Both the position numbers and the translations under genes were made by a program. From positions 1 to 64,000 of the IMG/VR virus record IMGVR_UViG_3300049929_000026: a stretch of 64,000 bases of DNA; one strand, given 5' to 3'. This stretch comes from a virus. The notes below the pieces were generated by a model. It ran no database searches. It was given only the letters and a program-made list of their open reading frames with translations, and was not told the origin of the DNA. Position 1 is the stretch's first letter. The number at the start of each line of letters is the position of its first letter. Below, piece by piece: positions 15,588 through 24,490 of this stretch.

Positions 15588-16193
15588 ATGAGTTACATAG
15601 CGACTACCGAACGGCTCGAAGCCGAGAACGAGCGCCTGCGCCAGCAGGTAACCGAGCTCCAGGAGAACAATACGCGACTGGTAGAAGAGCGGCGAGCCGA
15701 CGATCTATTTTGCCAGGTCTGGGAGTTTCAGAGCGCGATGAAAATACCGTGCTTCACCGGACCGCCGCTCACGCCAAGTGACGAGCGCGTCAGGCTGCGA
15801 CTGCGTCTGTCTGCCGAGGAATTCTTCGAGCAGCTGGAATCCTGCTTTACTGAGCCGCTGGCAGAAATGGATCCGACACCGTCAGTCGAGACCAATCACC
15901 AAGTCAACGCGCTTCAGCGGCTGGCTAGTGCCGTGCTCACGCTGATCGATACGTTTAAACTGCACGTGAACCTGCCCGAACTCGTCGATTCGTGGTGTGA
16001 TATGAACTATATCCACCAGGGGTCTGCCATCGAGTTCGGCGTCGACCTGAAGCCGATCGCGCGCGAGGTTCACGCCGCCAACGTGGCGAAGCTAGGCGGC
16101 AAAGTGCGCGAGGACGGCAAGATTTTGAAACCGGAAAATTGGACCGCGCCAGACGTCACCGGCCTTCTTCGACAACAGGGATGGCGGGGATGA
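15588..16193 (+). CDS. HisE/MazG-like NTP pyrophosphohydrolase family protein
   Basis: 201 aa with a strong GAGGAG ribosome-binding site. Residues 1-36 form a coiled coil (ERLEAENERLRQQVTELQENN). The rest matches the all-alpha NTP pyrophosphohydrolase fold seen in phage phosphoribosyl-ATP pyrophosphohydrolase-like proteins: RLRLSAEEFFEQLES (acidic helix), ELVDSWCDMNYIHQGSAIEFGVDL and EVHAANVAKLGGKVREDGKILKP. Such enzymes hydrolyse NTPs or related alarmones; the substrate here is unknown. Its 3' end was apparently altered by the HNH insertion that follows. Confidence 0.7.
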   Translation: MSYIATTERLEAENERLRQQVTELQENNTRLVEERRADDLFCQVWEFQSAMKIPCFTGPPLTPSDERVRLRLRLSAEEFFEQLESCFTEPLAEMDPTPSVETNHQVNALQRLASAVLTLIDTFKLHVNLPELVDSWCDMNYIHQGSAIEFGVDLKPIAREVHAANVAKLGGKVREDGKILKPENWTAPDVTGLLRQQGWRG

Positions 16194-16759
16194 ACCTTTG
16201 CAAATGCGGGTGCGGCAGAGAAGTCGACATATCGAAGAAGACTTACAAAAGAAAAGGACTACTCAGGGGGCAACCGAATGATTTCGTGCGCGGGCATCGA
16301 ATTACCACGATAAGGCTCCTGGAGAAGAGATGCGCGTGTGGCGCGGAGTTGCGCGCAACAAAGTCCAGTCGACAGTTTTGTGATGATTGTTTGCTAGCGA
16401 GACGTAAGGCCTCCGACAAGACCCGGCAGAAGGCCCGGAGACTTAAATCGGGGCACAAAGAGAAATATCGCGCTTGGTTTCTGAAAAAAACGTACGGCAT
16501 CACCGCGGAGGAGCACGCTGCGCTATTCGCGCAGCAGGGCAAATGTTGCGCAATCTGCGGAAGCAAAGAACCAAGGACCACGCGTTCTTGGCACGTTGAT
16601 CACGATCATGTCACCGGCGCGGTACGCGGTATTCTGTGCAACACTTGCAATTTGCTTTTAGGGAGGGCCCGCGATCGTGTCGATATACTCCAAGGCGCCA
16701 TCGCATATCTTAACGGCGCACAAGCAGCGAACCGGAGGCGCGTAGGATGCGCATCCTGA
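16190..16759 (+). CDS. HNH endonuclease, recombination endonuclease VII type
   Basis: 189 aa, ATGA overlap with the preceding gene. Cys-pair zinc sites near the N terminus (CKCGCG, CACG...CDDC), then the endonuclease VII core KTYGITAEEHAALFAQQGKCCAICG, WHVDHDHVTGAVRGILCNTCN and a C-terminal helix. Probably a free-standing homing nuclease: the short sequence after it repeats the end of the upstream gene. Could instead be a Holliday-junction resolvase. Confidence 0.85.
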   Translation: MNLCKCGCGREVDISKKTYKRKGLLRGQPNDFVRGHRITTIRLLEKRCACGAELRATKSSRQFCDDCLLARRKASDKTRQKARRLKSGHKEKYRAWFLKKTYGITAEEHAALFAQQGKCCAICGSKEPRTTRSWHVDHDHVTGAVRGILCNTCNLLLGRARDRVDILQGAIAYLNGAQAANRRRVGCAS

Positions 16760-16809
16760 ACATAAACGTCGAGCGCATCCTGCGCGAGCAAGGCTGGCGC
16801 GGGCAATGA
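16747..16809 (+). CDS. 20-aa ORF, displaced 3' end of the upstream gene
   Basis: Reads MRILNINVERILREQGWRGQ. Its end (V-x-x-(I/L)LR-x-QGWRG) matches the last residues of the HisE-like protein before the HNH gene (VTGLLRQQGWRG). This looks like the original gene end left behind after insertion of the HNH cassette, which supplied a replacement end. It still overlaps the next gene by ATGA and may be translated. Confidence 0.5.
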   Translation: MRILNINVERILREQGWRGQ

Positions 16810-17153
16810 TCCACCCCGAGAGCCTCACGCAAGCGCAACACCGACGCTGCCGGGTCGCGTACGGGATCACGCCGCAGGCACTCGACCTGCTTGTTGCCTT
16901 GATGGCGCATGAGCGCCTCTACGGCCGTGGCCTGACGCGCAAGGAAGCAGCCGAGCTGCTCAACGTCACCGACGTCAACGCGGGCCCGTTGATTCGGCTC
17001 GGCTGGCTTATCGGAGATACCACGCCAGCGCCCAACCAGGTGCTTAGCGTGACCCAACTAGGGTGGCGGAAGGTGTGGCCGTGGAAGCTCGGTTGGCCAC
17101 CGGCCGACAACACGAGACGAAGTGCCGCAGGATCGCTAACCGACTCAATCTGA
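16806..17153 (+). CDS. winged-helix-like small protein
   Basis: 115 aa, ATGA overlap start. ITPQALDLLVALMAHERLYGRGLTRKEAAELLNVTDVNAGPLIRLGWL reads as a winged HTH (helix, turn, recognition helix), so a DNA-binding role is plausible. Family not recognised. Confidence 0.5.
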   Translation: MIHPESLTQAQHRRCRVAYGITPQALDLLVALMAHERLYGRGLTRKEAAELLNVTDVNAGPLIRLGWLIGDTTPAPNQVLSVTQLGWRKVWPWKLGWPPADNTRRSAAGSLTDSI

Positions 17154-17169
17154 AAAGGAAAGACAACCG

Positions 17170-18042
17170 ATGTTGAACAGATTCTCACTCGCCGCCCTGG
17201 TCTTTGCCATCGCAGGCTGCCAGCACCCGACCACCAACGTGACCGTTACGAACACCGCTGAAGTAGCGACGGTCAGCCCGCAGGACTTCGCGCTCGACAC
17301 CGTCATTGGCCTACTGCGCTCCGGCGTGAACGACGGCCCGACGCTCGAAGCCAAGATCAACGACCCGAGTTCTGGCATCAACAACGTCGACGTCGACAAG
17401 GACGGGAAGGTCGACTACGTGCAGGTGGTCGAGGCGCAGATCCCATCTGGAAAGAAGATGGAGCTGATTGCGCACGCTTCCAGCGGCTCGGTTCCGGACA
17501 CGTCGATCGCCGCGATCAAGTTCACGCAATCGGATACCGGCATTGACGCCCAGACAGGCTACGCGCCGCTGATTGATCCGGCGGGCCGCTACTACTACCA
17601 AGACCACCTGCTGGCGAACATGCTGTTTGCGCAGTGGCTGTTCATGCCATCGCGCCCGATGTATCTCGCTCCAGTGCCGATGGGATACGCCTACCGGTCC
17701 CGGATGGCGCCCACGGTCTTCACACAGACGCGGAGCTCGTTTACGACGTCGAGCCGCGTTTCTCCGATCGTGAGCCAACCGCGCCCCGCTAGCTTCAACG
17801 CCGGGCGGCTGACGTCGCCACCGCGCGCGCCGTCCACAACGTTTGGGCAGGCCGCGAAAGGAACCTCAGGATTCAGCGTCGATTCACGCTCGAAGCCGCC
17901 GGCGACCGGGTTCGGCTCTACGAGCAGACCATCTTCGGGATCTTCATTCGGTGGCAGTTCACGCCCCTCATCGGGGTTTGGCGGCGGCTCTCGCCCGTCG
18001 TCTGGCTTTTCATCGTCGCCGTCTCGCGGGAGGTCGCGGTGA
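17170..18042 (+). CDS. lipoprotein with EF-hand-like loop and Ser/Gly-rich tail
   Basis: 290 aa. Signal peptide with lipobox AIAGC (Cys at residue 17), so likely anchored to a membrane. DVDKDGKVDYVQV (near residue 76) is a Ca2+-binding-like loop. The C-terminal 100 residues are Ser/Gly/Arg/Pro low-complexity repeats (SRPSSGFGGG). AAAGGA lies 10 bases before ATG. Overlaps the zinc-ribbon gene by GTGA; this lipoprotein plus zinc-ribbon pair looks bacterial in style and may be acquired from the host. Confidence 0.75.
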   Translation: MLNRFSLAALVFAIAGCQHPTTNVTVTNTAEVATVSPQDFALDTVIGLLRSGVNDGPTLEAKINDPSSGINNVDVDKDGKVDYVQVVEAQIPSGKKMELIAHASSGSVPDTSIAAIKFTQSDTGIDAQTGYAPLIDPAGRYYYQDHLLANMLFAQWLFMPSRPMYLAPVPMGYAYRSRMAPTVFTQTRSSFTTSSRVSPIVSQPRPASFNAGRLTSPPRAPSTTFGQAAKGTSGFSVDSRSKPPATGFGSTSRPSSGSSFGGSSRPSSGFGGGSRPSSGFSSSPSRGRSR

Positions 18043-19040
18043 GCGCGAACTGGCGGAACGATGTCGTGGCACTTTCCGCGCTGTACCTGATGCTCGAACG
18101 CGGCCAGACGCTGAAGAGCGAAGGGAAGCTCAGTAACCCGATCTTCGTGCAGATGGAGAAGGCCGGACTCATTACCGACATGGGTCTGGAGTACGAGGTA
18201 ACTGACGTCGGGCGGGAGGCAGTGAAGCGTGCGGTGGCAGCTCAGGACGTGCTGCGGCAGATGGAGATCTTTGCGTGCGTCGACGTGACGCGCGCACTCA
18301 CCCAGAACGAAGCGAGCCCATTCGCTGATGAAGCCGGGCAAGTCCGCGCGGAGGTTTGGGATCCTCGCTTCGCCGCAGACAATCCCAACGCCTTCGATAT
18401 GCGGCTGGCTGTAATCACTTGGCTCGGTGAGACAGTGACCAAGAAGCCAGTGGTGCCCGAGACGATCGTCTTCCTGCAAAAGCTCGGCAGCGGCCAGCTA
18501 TCTATCGAACTGTTCTGGTCCGATGTTCGCAAGACGCTTGACGAGGTCGAAGCCGTTGTGGCGAGCGCCTACAAGTGGCAGGACGCGGCGCCCGGTGACG
18601 TGCAAGCCGCCGACAAGGCGATGAGGGCCATCTATGCGGCTGGCCAGCTCGAGCAGCGCAAACGCGAGGGCACAACATGCGGCGGATGCGGAATACCGCT
18701 CGTGGTATTCGAACAGCAGGCGGCCGCGCGCGGAGAGGACCTCGGCGGTTGCCCGGAGTGCCTCAGAATATTCCCGCCGGCGGAAGCTACTGGGCTGTCC
18801 TGCCCGAAGTGCAAGTCCGTCATCTACGAAGATGACGCACACTGCGGAGGCTGCGGGGCGACGATCGACTTCTCTTTGCCTACTGGCACCGTGCAGACAG
18901 ATACCACCGAAACGATCACCACTGAGCCTGTCTGGTCGAGTAGCTACGGCTATGTCTCGTACGGCTGGCTGGACCCGTGGAACCCAATCGCTGACGCCGT
19001 TGCGTTGAGCTATCTCTGTTACGATCCTTTTTGGATCTGA
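18039..19040 (+). CDS. zinc-ribbon protein paired with the lipoprotein
   Basis: 333 aa, GTG start. The first 200 residues are a helical domain. Two double-Cys zinc ribbons follow: CGGCGIPL...CPEC, and CPKCKSVIYEDDAHCGGCG. The C terminus is aromatic (SSSYGYVSYGWLDPWNP). Translationally coupled to the lipoprotein gene. No enzymatic motif seen. Confidence 0.65.
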   Translation: MSANWRNDVVALSALYLMLERGQTLKSEGKLSNPIFVQMEKAGLITDMGLEYEVTDVGREAVKRAVAAQDVLRQMEIFACVDVTRALTQNEASPFADEAGQVRAEVWDPRFAADNPNAFDMRLAVITWLGETVTKKPVVPETIVFLQKLGSGQLSIELFWSDVRKTLDEVEAVVASAYKWQDAAPGDVQAADKAMRAIYAAGQLEQRKREGTTCGGCGIPLVVFEQQAAARGEDLGGCPECLRIFPPAEATGLSCPKCKSVIYEDDAHCGGCGATIDFSLPTGTVQTDTTETITTEPVWSSSYGYVSYGWLDPWNPIADAVALSYLCYDPFWI

Positions 19041-19047
19041 GGGCAAC

Positions 19048-20283
19048 ATGCGAGTCATCAAAAAAGACAACGGCGTACCGATCAAGATGTGGACTGATGG
19101 TGTGCCGGTCGAAGAGTCGGCTCTCGAACAGGTCGGGAACGTCTCGACGTTGCCTTTCATCCACAGCCACGTCGCTTTGATGCCGGACGCTCACTGGGGG
19201 ATCGGAGCGACCGTTGGTAGCGTGATCCCAACGATTGGGGCCGTTATTCCTGCAGCTGTGGGCGTTGATTTGGGATGCGGAATGTGTGCCGTCAAGACGA
19301 CGCTCCGCGCCGCGGACCTTCCGGACAACCTGCTCGCCATGCGAAGTGCCATCGAGGCAGCGGTGCCTCACGGGCGCACGAACAACGGCGGCCCTGGCGA
19401 CCGCGGGGCGTGGGGCCACGTACCGAAACCCACGGCCGCTACTTGGTATGGCACTGGGTTGAGCGACCCGGACTCGCTTCGCTCACGGTTTGAACTTCTA
19501 TGTCACAGACATCCGACGATTGCGAAGTCGAACCACGTTCAGCACCTCGGCACGCTCGGCGGCGGCAACCATTTCGTCGAGGTCTGCCTCGACACCGAGG
19601 ACTGGGTGTGGGTGATGCTGCATTCCGGGTCGCGCGGAGTCGGCGGCCGCATCGGTTCTTACTTCATCGAGCTTGCCAAAGAGGACATGCGCAAGTGGTT
19701 CATCAACCTGCCCGACAAAGACCTGGCCTATTTTCCGGAAGGGACTGACCACTTCAACGATTACGTCGAAGCCGTTGAGTGGGCTCAGGACTTCGCGCGC
19801 GAGAACCGCCGGCTCATGTTGGACGCCACGCTGCGAGCGATCGAAACCGAACTCGGCAAGCCGTTCGCGCAGCTGGCCGCGGTGATTCAGTGCCACCACA
19901 ACTACATCAGTCGTGAGCGTCACTACGGCGAGAACGTGATCGTGACCCGCAAGGGCGCCGTCCGCGCACGCGAAGGAGAGCTCGGAATCATCCCGGGCAG
20001 CATGGGCGCCAAGTCGTTCATCGTGCGCGGGAAGGGCAACCGGGAGAGCTTCGAGTCCTGCTCGCACGGGGCGGGGCGGGCGATGTCACGGACTGAAGCG
20101 AAGCGCCGGTTCACGGTGGAAGACCACGCGGCGGCTACGGCCGGTGTGGAATGCCGAAAAGACGCCGAGGTGGTGGATGAGACACCGGCTGCCTACAAGA
20201 GCATTGACGATGTCATGCTTGCCCAGCGGGACCTCGTGGAGATCGTGGCTGAGCTAAAGCAGGTTCTATGCGTGAAGGGCTAG
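19048..20283 (+). CDS. rtcB: RNA-splicing ligase RtcB
   Basis: 411 aa, in the range of short bacterial and phage RtcB proteins. Conserved metal and guanylylation sites are present: VGVDLGCGM (Asp/Cys ligands), GGGNHFVEV, HSGSRGVGG, CHHNYISRE and SCSHGAGRAMS, whose His is the GMP-accepting nucleophile. RtcB joins RNA ends bearing 2',3'-cyclic phosphate or 3'-phosphate to 5'-OH using GTP and Mn2+, and can heal tRNAs cut by anticodon nucleases. It stands a few kb from a CCA-adding enzyme and a 38-tRNA array in the same fragment. Confidence 0.97.
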   Translation: MRVIKKDNGVPIKMWTDGVPVEESALEQVGNVSTLPFIHSHVALMPDAHWGIGATVGSVIPTIGAVIPAAVGVDLGCGMCAVKTTLRAADLPDNLLAMRSAIEAAVPHGRTNNGGPGDRGAWGHVPKPTAATWYGTGLSDPDSLRSRFELLCHRHPTIAKSNHVQHLGTLGGGNHFVEVCLDTEDWVWVMLHSGSRGVGGRIGSYFIELAKEDMRKWFINLPDKDLAYFPEGTDHFNDYVEAVEWAQDFARENRRLMLDATLRAIETELGKPFAQLAAVIQCHHNYISRERHYGENVIVTRKGAVRAREGELGIIPGSMGAKSFIVRGKGNRESFESCSHGAGRAMSRTEAKRRFTVEDHAAATAGVECRKDAEVVDETPAAYKSIDDVMLAQRDLVEIVAELKQVLCVKG

Positions 20284-20295
20284 TCGCGCAGACAG

Positions 20296-20309
20296 TGGTC
20301 AGCTGACCG
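20296..20309. promoter_or_regulatory. palindromic operator-like site, copy 4
   Basis: TGGTCAGCTGACCG, a near-perfect palindrome in the 132-bp gap between rtcB and the 548-aa gene, just upstream of a GTGCTACAA promoter-like motif (20316). Confidence 0.5.
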
Positions 20310-20315
20310 ATTGCT

Positions 20316-20365
20316 GTGCTACAAGCAAAGGTGCCGACGCGTCGCTTGAACTCGACCGCCGGCGC
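20316..20365 (+). ncRNA. promoter-like GTGCTACAA plus 5'-leader hairpin, copy 7
   Basis: After GTGCTACAA the structure is stem GTGCCG (20331-20336)/CGGCGC (20360-20365), internal ACGC, inner hairpin GTCG-8 nt-CGAC, internal CGC. This is the layout of the other leader copies and starts at the same distance from the GTGCTA motif as copy 3. The downstream segment before ATG 20416 differs. Confidence 0.45.
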
Positions 20366-20415
20366 GACCCGAAACAACGGGTAAATCGAGATTACCACAG
20401 AGGGATGGATCCACC

Positions 20416-22062
20416 ATGGAACAACAGACCGTGTCCGAAGTAGCTCAGGTGTCGCGTGGGAACGCTGAAGACCACGAATATGACCAGTACCTGGCGCGCC
20501 TGCGGCGCCGGTTCGATCTCAACACCATCACCGGTGAGGTCCCCCTCTTCACGACCGATGCGTACAAGCGTCACGACACAACGCTGTGGGACGCCTACCT
20601 GAATTCGTTTCCACCCGAGGAACGCCAATATCACACTTGCTCGGCGTGCCGTCACTTTATCCAGCGCTATGGAACGTTGGTGACCATTGAAGCCGGTCGC
20701 ACGACGCCAGCTATCTGGGACGAAGGCGACGCTCCGGATCTCTACAAGACAGCGGTGGCGGCGATGGCCCGTCTCGTTCGCCGAGCGAAGGTGACTGGCA
20801 TCTTCTTGTCTGAGCAAGTCGAGCTCGGGCAGTCGTCTACCCGCACCGAACGGTGCACGTGGCGCCACTTTGCCGTGACGAACCCGCGCGTCTTCAAACG
20901 GATCACGAAAACGGCCAAGCAGACGCAGGCGGAACGGCGCGAAGACTACAATACTGTATCCAGGTCGCTCTCCGAGATCACACCGGCGACGCTTCAGCAG
21001 GCGGTCACGTTGCTCAAGACCGAGGCGTTGTGGCGCTCGGAGAAGGTGTTGGGAGGCGCTGAGTGGCTGCTGGCAGCCTCGGAAGAGCGGCGTAGCCTAA
21101 CCGGAGCGCTGCGCGACAATGCGCTCTGGCGCGCGATTGCCCTGGCGCCGGCGGGCTTCTGCCACCCGCGGAGCAGCATGATCGGCACCTTGCTCGAGGA
21201 CATTGAGGCGGGTCTCCCGTTCGAAGATGTGCGACGAAAGTTCGCGGCGAAGATGAACCCGACCATCTACCAACGGCCGCAGGCGGCGCCGAGCGCGGGC
21301 AACATCGCGCAGGCCGAGAAACTGGTCGAACAGCTCGGGATCGCTCCGTCACTCAAGCGGCGCTTCGCGCGCCTCGACGACATCCTGGAGAAGCTCTGGG
21401 AGCCGCGACCCGCGCGTGAGGAGACGAAGGCAGCAGGCGGAGTCTTCGGTCACCTGAAGCCGAAGGGGTCAGAACCAGCAGCTGCAATGCGAGTGCCGCC
21501 CGTGGTCATGACCTGGGAGAAGTTCAAACGAACTGTCTTGCCAGAAGCGCGGTCAATTGAGCTTCTCGCGCCGATGCGCGGCAACTACGAGGCTCTCGTG
21601 ACCGCGTCAGACCCGGAGGCGCCGCCGATTCTGCAGTGGGACTCGCCGGAGCGCCGCAACCCCGTTTCCTGGTACGTGTACAGTGGCGGGTCCATCGCTT
21701 CCCAATGGGGGCTGGCCGCTGGCGCTTGGGTCAAGGTGGTCGCGCTGTCCGCGAACCCGCCGCATTGGTTCGGGCGCGAGATGCCGCATCAGGCCGATGG
21801 TGTCCTGTTCGTGCTCGAAGGGTGCCGTGATTCGCGCTGGGCAAGCTCCGGTCTCGGCTTGTTCCCGGAATGCCTAAAGTCAGAGCTCCGGGAGGTGAAG
21901 TCCACAATCGAGGCCTATTCACACCGTGGCCAGCTCGAAGGGTACGAAGAGTCTTCCGCCTGCGGCATCAAGATCAGCAAGGGGCAGGCGAGCGATGTCC
22001 ACGTTCGCGTGTTCGGGGCGAGCGGGGCACCGGTTGAGTACCAGATCGACCGGTGGGACTGA
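20416..22062 (+). CDS. conserved phage protein of unknown function (548 aa)
   Basis: A large soluble protein with a Cys/His group near residue 75 (YHTCSACRHFIQRYG) and a charged helical middle. It also has a C-terminal domain with VMTWEKFKRTVLPEARSIELL and an aromatic-rich part. I know no function for it. It lies between rtcB and a nucleotidyltransferase with TGATG coupling to the latter, so involvement in RNA maintenance is a reasonable hypothesis. Its own promoter-leader and palindromic site lie just upstream. Confidence 0.7.
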   Translation: MEQQTVSEVAQVSRGNAEDHEYDQYLARLRRRFDLNTITGEVPLFTTDAYKRHDTTLWDAYLNSFPPEERQYHTCSACRHFIQRYGTLVTIEAGRTTPAIWDEGDAPDLYKTAVAAMARLVRRAKVTGIFLSEQVELGQSSTRTERCTWRHFAVTNPRVFKRITKTAKQTQAERREDYNTVSRSLSEITPATLQQAVTLLKTEALWRSEKVLGGAEWLLAASEERRSLTGALRDNALWRAIALAPAGFCHPRSSMIGTLLEDIEAGLPFEDVRRKFAAKMNPTIYQRPQAAPSAGNIAQAEKLVEQLGIAPSLKRRFARLDDILEKLWEPRPAREETKAAGGVFGHLKPKGSEPAAAMRVPPVVMTWEKFKRTVLPEARSIELLAPMRGNYEALVTASDPEAPPILQWDSPERRNPVSWYVYSGGSIASQWGLAAGAWVKVVALSANPPHWFGREMPHQADGVLFVLEGCRDSRWASSGLGLFPECLKSELREVKSTIEAYSHRGQLEGYEESSACGIKISKGQASDVHVRVFGASGAPVEYQIDRWD

Positions 22063-23147
22063 TGGTGTTCGACTGGAAGATCTACAACGGAAACCTGCCG
22101 TGGCTGCCGGAGCGCACGATGCTCATGTGTAAGCACGGGAGCAAAGCGTACGGAACTTCTCTGCCCACAAGCGACGACGACTACCGAGGGGTCGCCATTG
22201 CTCCGCGCGAGTACTACTTGGGCGGTCTGAATCGGTTCGAACAAGCGGTGTGCAACGCGCCGGATCTGACCGTCTTCGATCTCCGCAAGTTTGTGGGCCT
22301 CGCCAGCGCAGCGAATCCTAACGTCCTGGAACTACTTTTTGTGGACGACTCGGACCGGCTTCAGGTTTCGAAAGCCGGTGAAAGGCTGCTTGCTATCCGC
22401 GACTCGTTCCTATCGCGCCGGGTGAAACACACGTTTTCTGGATATGCCAGGACGCAAATGAAGCGCATCGATTCCCATTTTCGATGGCTCAGTCATCCGA
22501 TCGAGAACCAGCCGACGCGCGCCGATTTCAAACTGCCGGAGCGCACACTGATCCCGCAGGATCAACTTTCCGCTGCGGAGGCCGGTATTCGGCAAAAGCT
22601 CGACAGCTGGAGCGCGGACTTTCTTGATGACCTTCCGCGCGACGTTCGAGAAGCGATCCTTCAGAAGATGAGTCTGCACCTAGCTGAGCTGCAGGTGTGC
22701 GCTGACGACACGCTGTGGAAAGGCGCGGCGCGCGCCATCGGCTATGAGGAGAATTTCATTCATCTACTCGACATGGAGAAGCGCTACGCCGCTCGAAAGC
22801 GGGACTTCGACAACTACCAGACTTGGAAGAAGAATCGGAACCCTGCGCGGGCGGCGCTCGAAGCGAAGTCGGGCTACGACACCAAGCACGGGATGCACCT
22901 AGTTCGTCTCATGCGAATGTGCCGAGAAATCCTAGAAACAGGGAAGGTGATCGTGCGCCGCCCCGACGCCGAAGAGTTGCTCCAGATCCGCGCGGGCGCG
23001 TGGTCATATGAGAAGCTCCGCGAGTGGGCTGAGCGGGAGGATGCCGCCCAAGAAGAACTGGCCAAGACCAGTCCACTTCCAAAGACGCCAGACTTCGAAG
23101 CCATCGACCGGCTGTGCGTCGACCTGATCTCCGAGGCAATTCGATGA
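22062..23147 (+). CDS. YcgL-like nucleotidyltransferase (polymerase-beta superfamily)
   Basis: 361 aa. HGSKAYGTSLPTSDDDYRGVAIAP carries the GS...D-x-D signature of polymerase-beta-fold nucleotidyltransferases (COG3541/YcgL type). A helical C-terminal domain follows. The start at 22062 overlaps the previous stop (TGATG), and the end overlaps cca (ATGA). Members in phages are often near tRNA or RNA-repair genes; the substrate is unknown, and tRNA-end or protein nucleotidylation are both possible. Confidence 0.8.
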   Translation: MVFDWKIYNGNLPWLPERTMLMCKHGSKAYGTSLPTSDDDYRGVAIAPREYYLGGLNRFEQAVCNAPDLTVFDLRKFVGLASAANPNVLELLFVDDSDRLQVSKAGERLLAIRDSFLSRRVKHTFSGYARTQMKRIDSHFRWLSHPIENQPTRADFKLPERTLIPQDQLSAAEAGIRQKLDSWSADFLDDLPRDVREAILQKMSLHLAELQVCADDTLWKGAARAIGYEENFIHLLDMEKRYAARKRDFDNYQTWKKNRNPARAALEAKSGYDTKHGMHLVRLMRMCREILETGKVIVRRPDAEELLQIRAGAWSYEKLREWAEREDAAQEELAKTSPLPKTPDFEAIDRLCVDLISEAIR

Positions 23148-24490
23148 TCCATCCCCCAGAGAACGTCTTTCAAATTGCCCATCGGTTGCGCAGAGCCGGA
23201 TTTCAGGCCTGGCTGGTCGGTGGCGCCGTTCGCGACAGCATCATGTGCCGCGAGCCCCACGACTGGGACATCGCGACCAATGCCCGTCCTGACGCCGTGG
23301 TGGGGCTATTCGACAGGGTGGTGGAGACCGGCATCAAGCACGGCACGGTGACCGTGATCATCGACGGTGAGCCGTTTGAGGTGACGACGTTCCGCGGTGA
23401 TGGAGCGTACTCGGACGGCCGCCGCCCGGACTCCGTGACGTTCCTCGACACCATCGAGCAGGATCTGGCGCGCCGTGACTTCACGATCAACGCCATCGCT
23501 TACGACCCAATCGCCGGCACGTTCGCCGATCCCTATGCTGGTCGCGAGGACATTGAGGCTAGCCTATTGCGGGCCGTAGGTGACCCGCACGCGCGCTTTC
23601 GCGAGGATGGGCTCCGCATGCTGCGGGCTGCGCGGTTCGCCGCTGTGCTGGGCTTCAGCACCGACCAAGCGACCTGGCAAGCCCTGGGCTCGGAGCTTCA
23701 CATGCTCAATGGGCTGGCGGCGGAGCGCATCCACGACGAATGGGTGAAGGCTTTGGGGTCCGCTAAACCGTCTATGTTTTTCGAGACGCTCCGCGGGACC
23801 GGCATGCTCGCGCCGCTCTGCCCCGAGATCGTGCCGCTGATTGGATGCGAGCAAAACAGGTGGCACGCCTACGACGTCTATTTTCACACCATGAGCGTTC
23901 TCGATCATTCTCCGCCCGACCCCGTCATCCGTCTGGCGGCCGTCTTCCACGATGTGAGCAAGCCCGCCACCAAGGGTATCCACCCGGTGACTGGCGATGT
24001 CACGTTCTACGACCATGAGAATGTCGGCGCCGGCGTGGCTGACGGCATCCTGGAGCGAATGCGCTTTTCCACGGAGCACCGGCAGAAAGCCGTGCACCTG
24101 ATTCGGCACCACCTGATCCCTTATCAGCCCGGGTGGGCTGCGGCGGCCATCCGGCGCTGGGTACGCCGTGTCGGGTCGGGAAACGTCGCGCCGCTCCTGC
24201 AGCTCGCGCGCGCCGACGTTGCCGGCAAGGGCCCGGCAGCCATCGAGATGCGAACCGACGCGCTCGATGAGCTCGAGCGGCGGATCTCGGAGATGGAAAT
24301 CCGCGCGCCCATCGTCACCAGCACCACGGCACTCGCCATCAACGGCGGGGACGTGATGGCCGAGCTCGGTATTGGCCCAGGCAAGCAGGTCGGGGAAGCG
24401 CTCAAGATGCTGCTCGAGTGCGTCACAGAGGCGCCGGAGCTCAACACGCGAGATAGTCTGCTCGCCGTGCTGCGATCGGTGACGCCATGA
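23144..24490 (+). CDS. cca: CCA-adding tRNA nucleotidyltransferase
   Basis: 448 aa class II CCA-adding enzyme, full length. WLVGGAVRDSIM (residue 22) and HDWDIAT (catalytic Asp pair) form the palm; EQDLARRDFTINAIAYDP and RFREDGLRMLRAARFAA are the nucleotide-template region; VFHDVSKP and later His residues form a C-terminal HD-type domain. It would add or repair the 3' CCA of tRNAs. Many tRNAs of the array at 27-32 kb lack an encoded CCA, so the enzyme would be needed to make them functional. Confidence 0.95.
   Translation: MIHPPENVFQIAHRLRRAGFQAWLVGGAVRDSIMCREPHDWDIATNARPDAVVGLFDRVVETGIKHGTVTVIIDGEPFEVTTFRGDGAYSDGRRPDSVTFLDTIEQDLARRDFTINAIAYDPIAGTFADPYAGREDIEASLLRAVGDPHARFREDGLRMLRAARFAAVLGFSTDQATWQALGSELHMLNGLAAERIHDEWVKALGSAKPSMFFETLRGTGMLAPLCPEIVPLIGCEQNRWHAYDVYFHTMSVLDHSPPDPVIRLAAVFHDVSKPATKGIHPVTGDVTFYDHENVGAGVADGILERMRFSTEHRQKAVHLIRHHLIPYQPGWAAAAIRRWVRRVGSGNVAPLLQLARADVAGKGPAAIEMRTDALDELERRISEMEIRAPIVTSTTALAINGGDVMAELGIGPGKQVGEALKMLLECVTEAPELNTRDSLLAVLRSVTP

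Noticed and set aside
20416-22062. Reading the 548-aa protein as an RNA ligase or TROVE/Ro-like protein because of its neighbours
   Set aside because: No ligase K-x-D-G motif or other recognisable catalytic motif was found; position alone is not enough.
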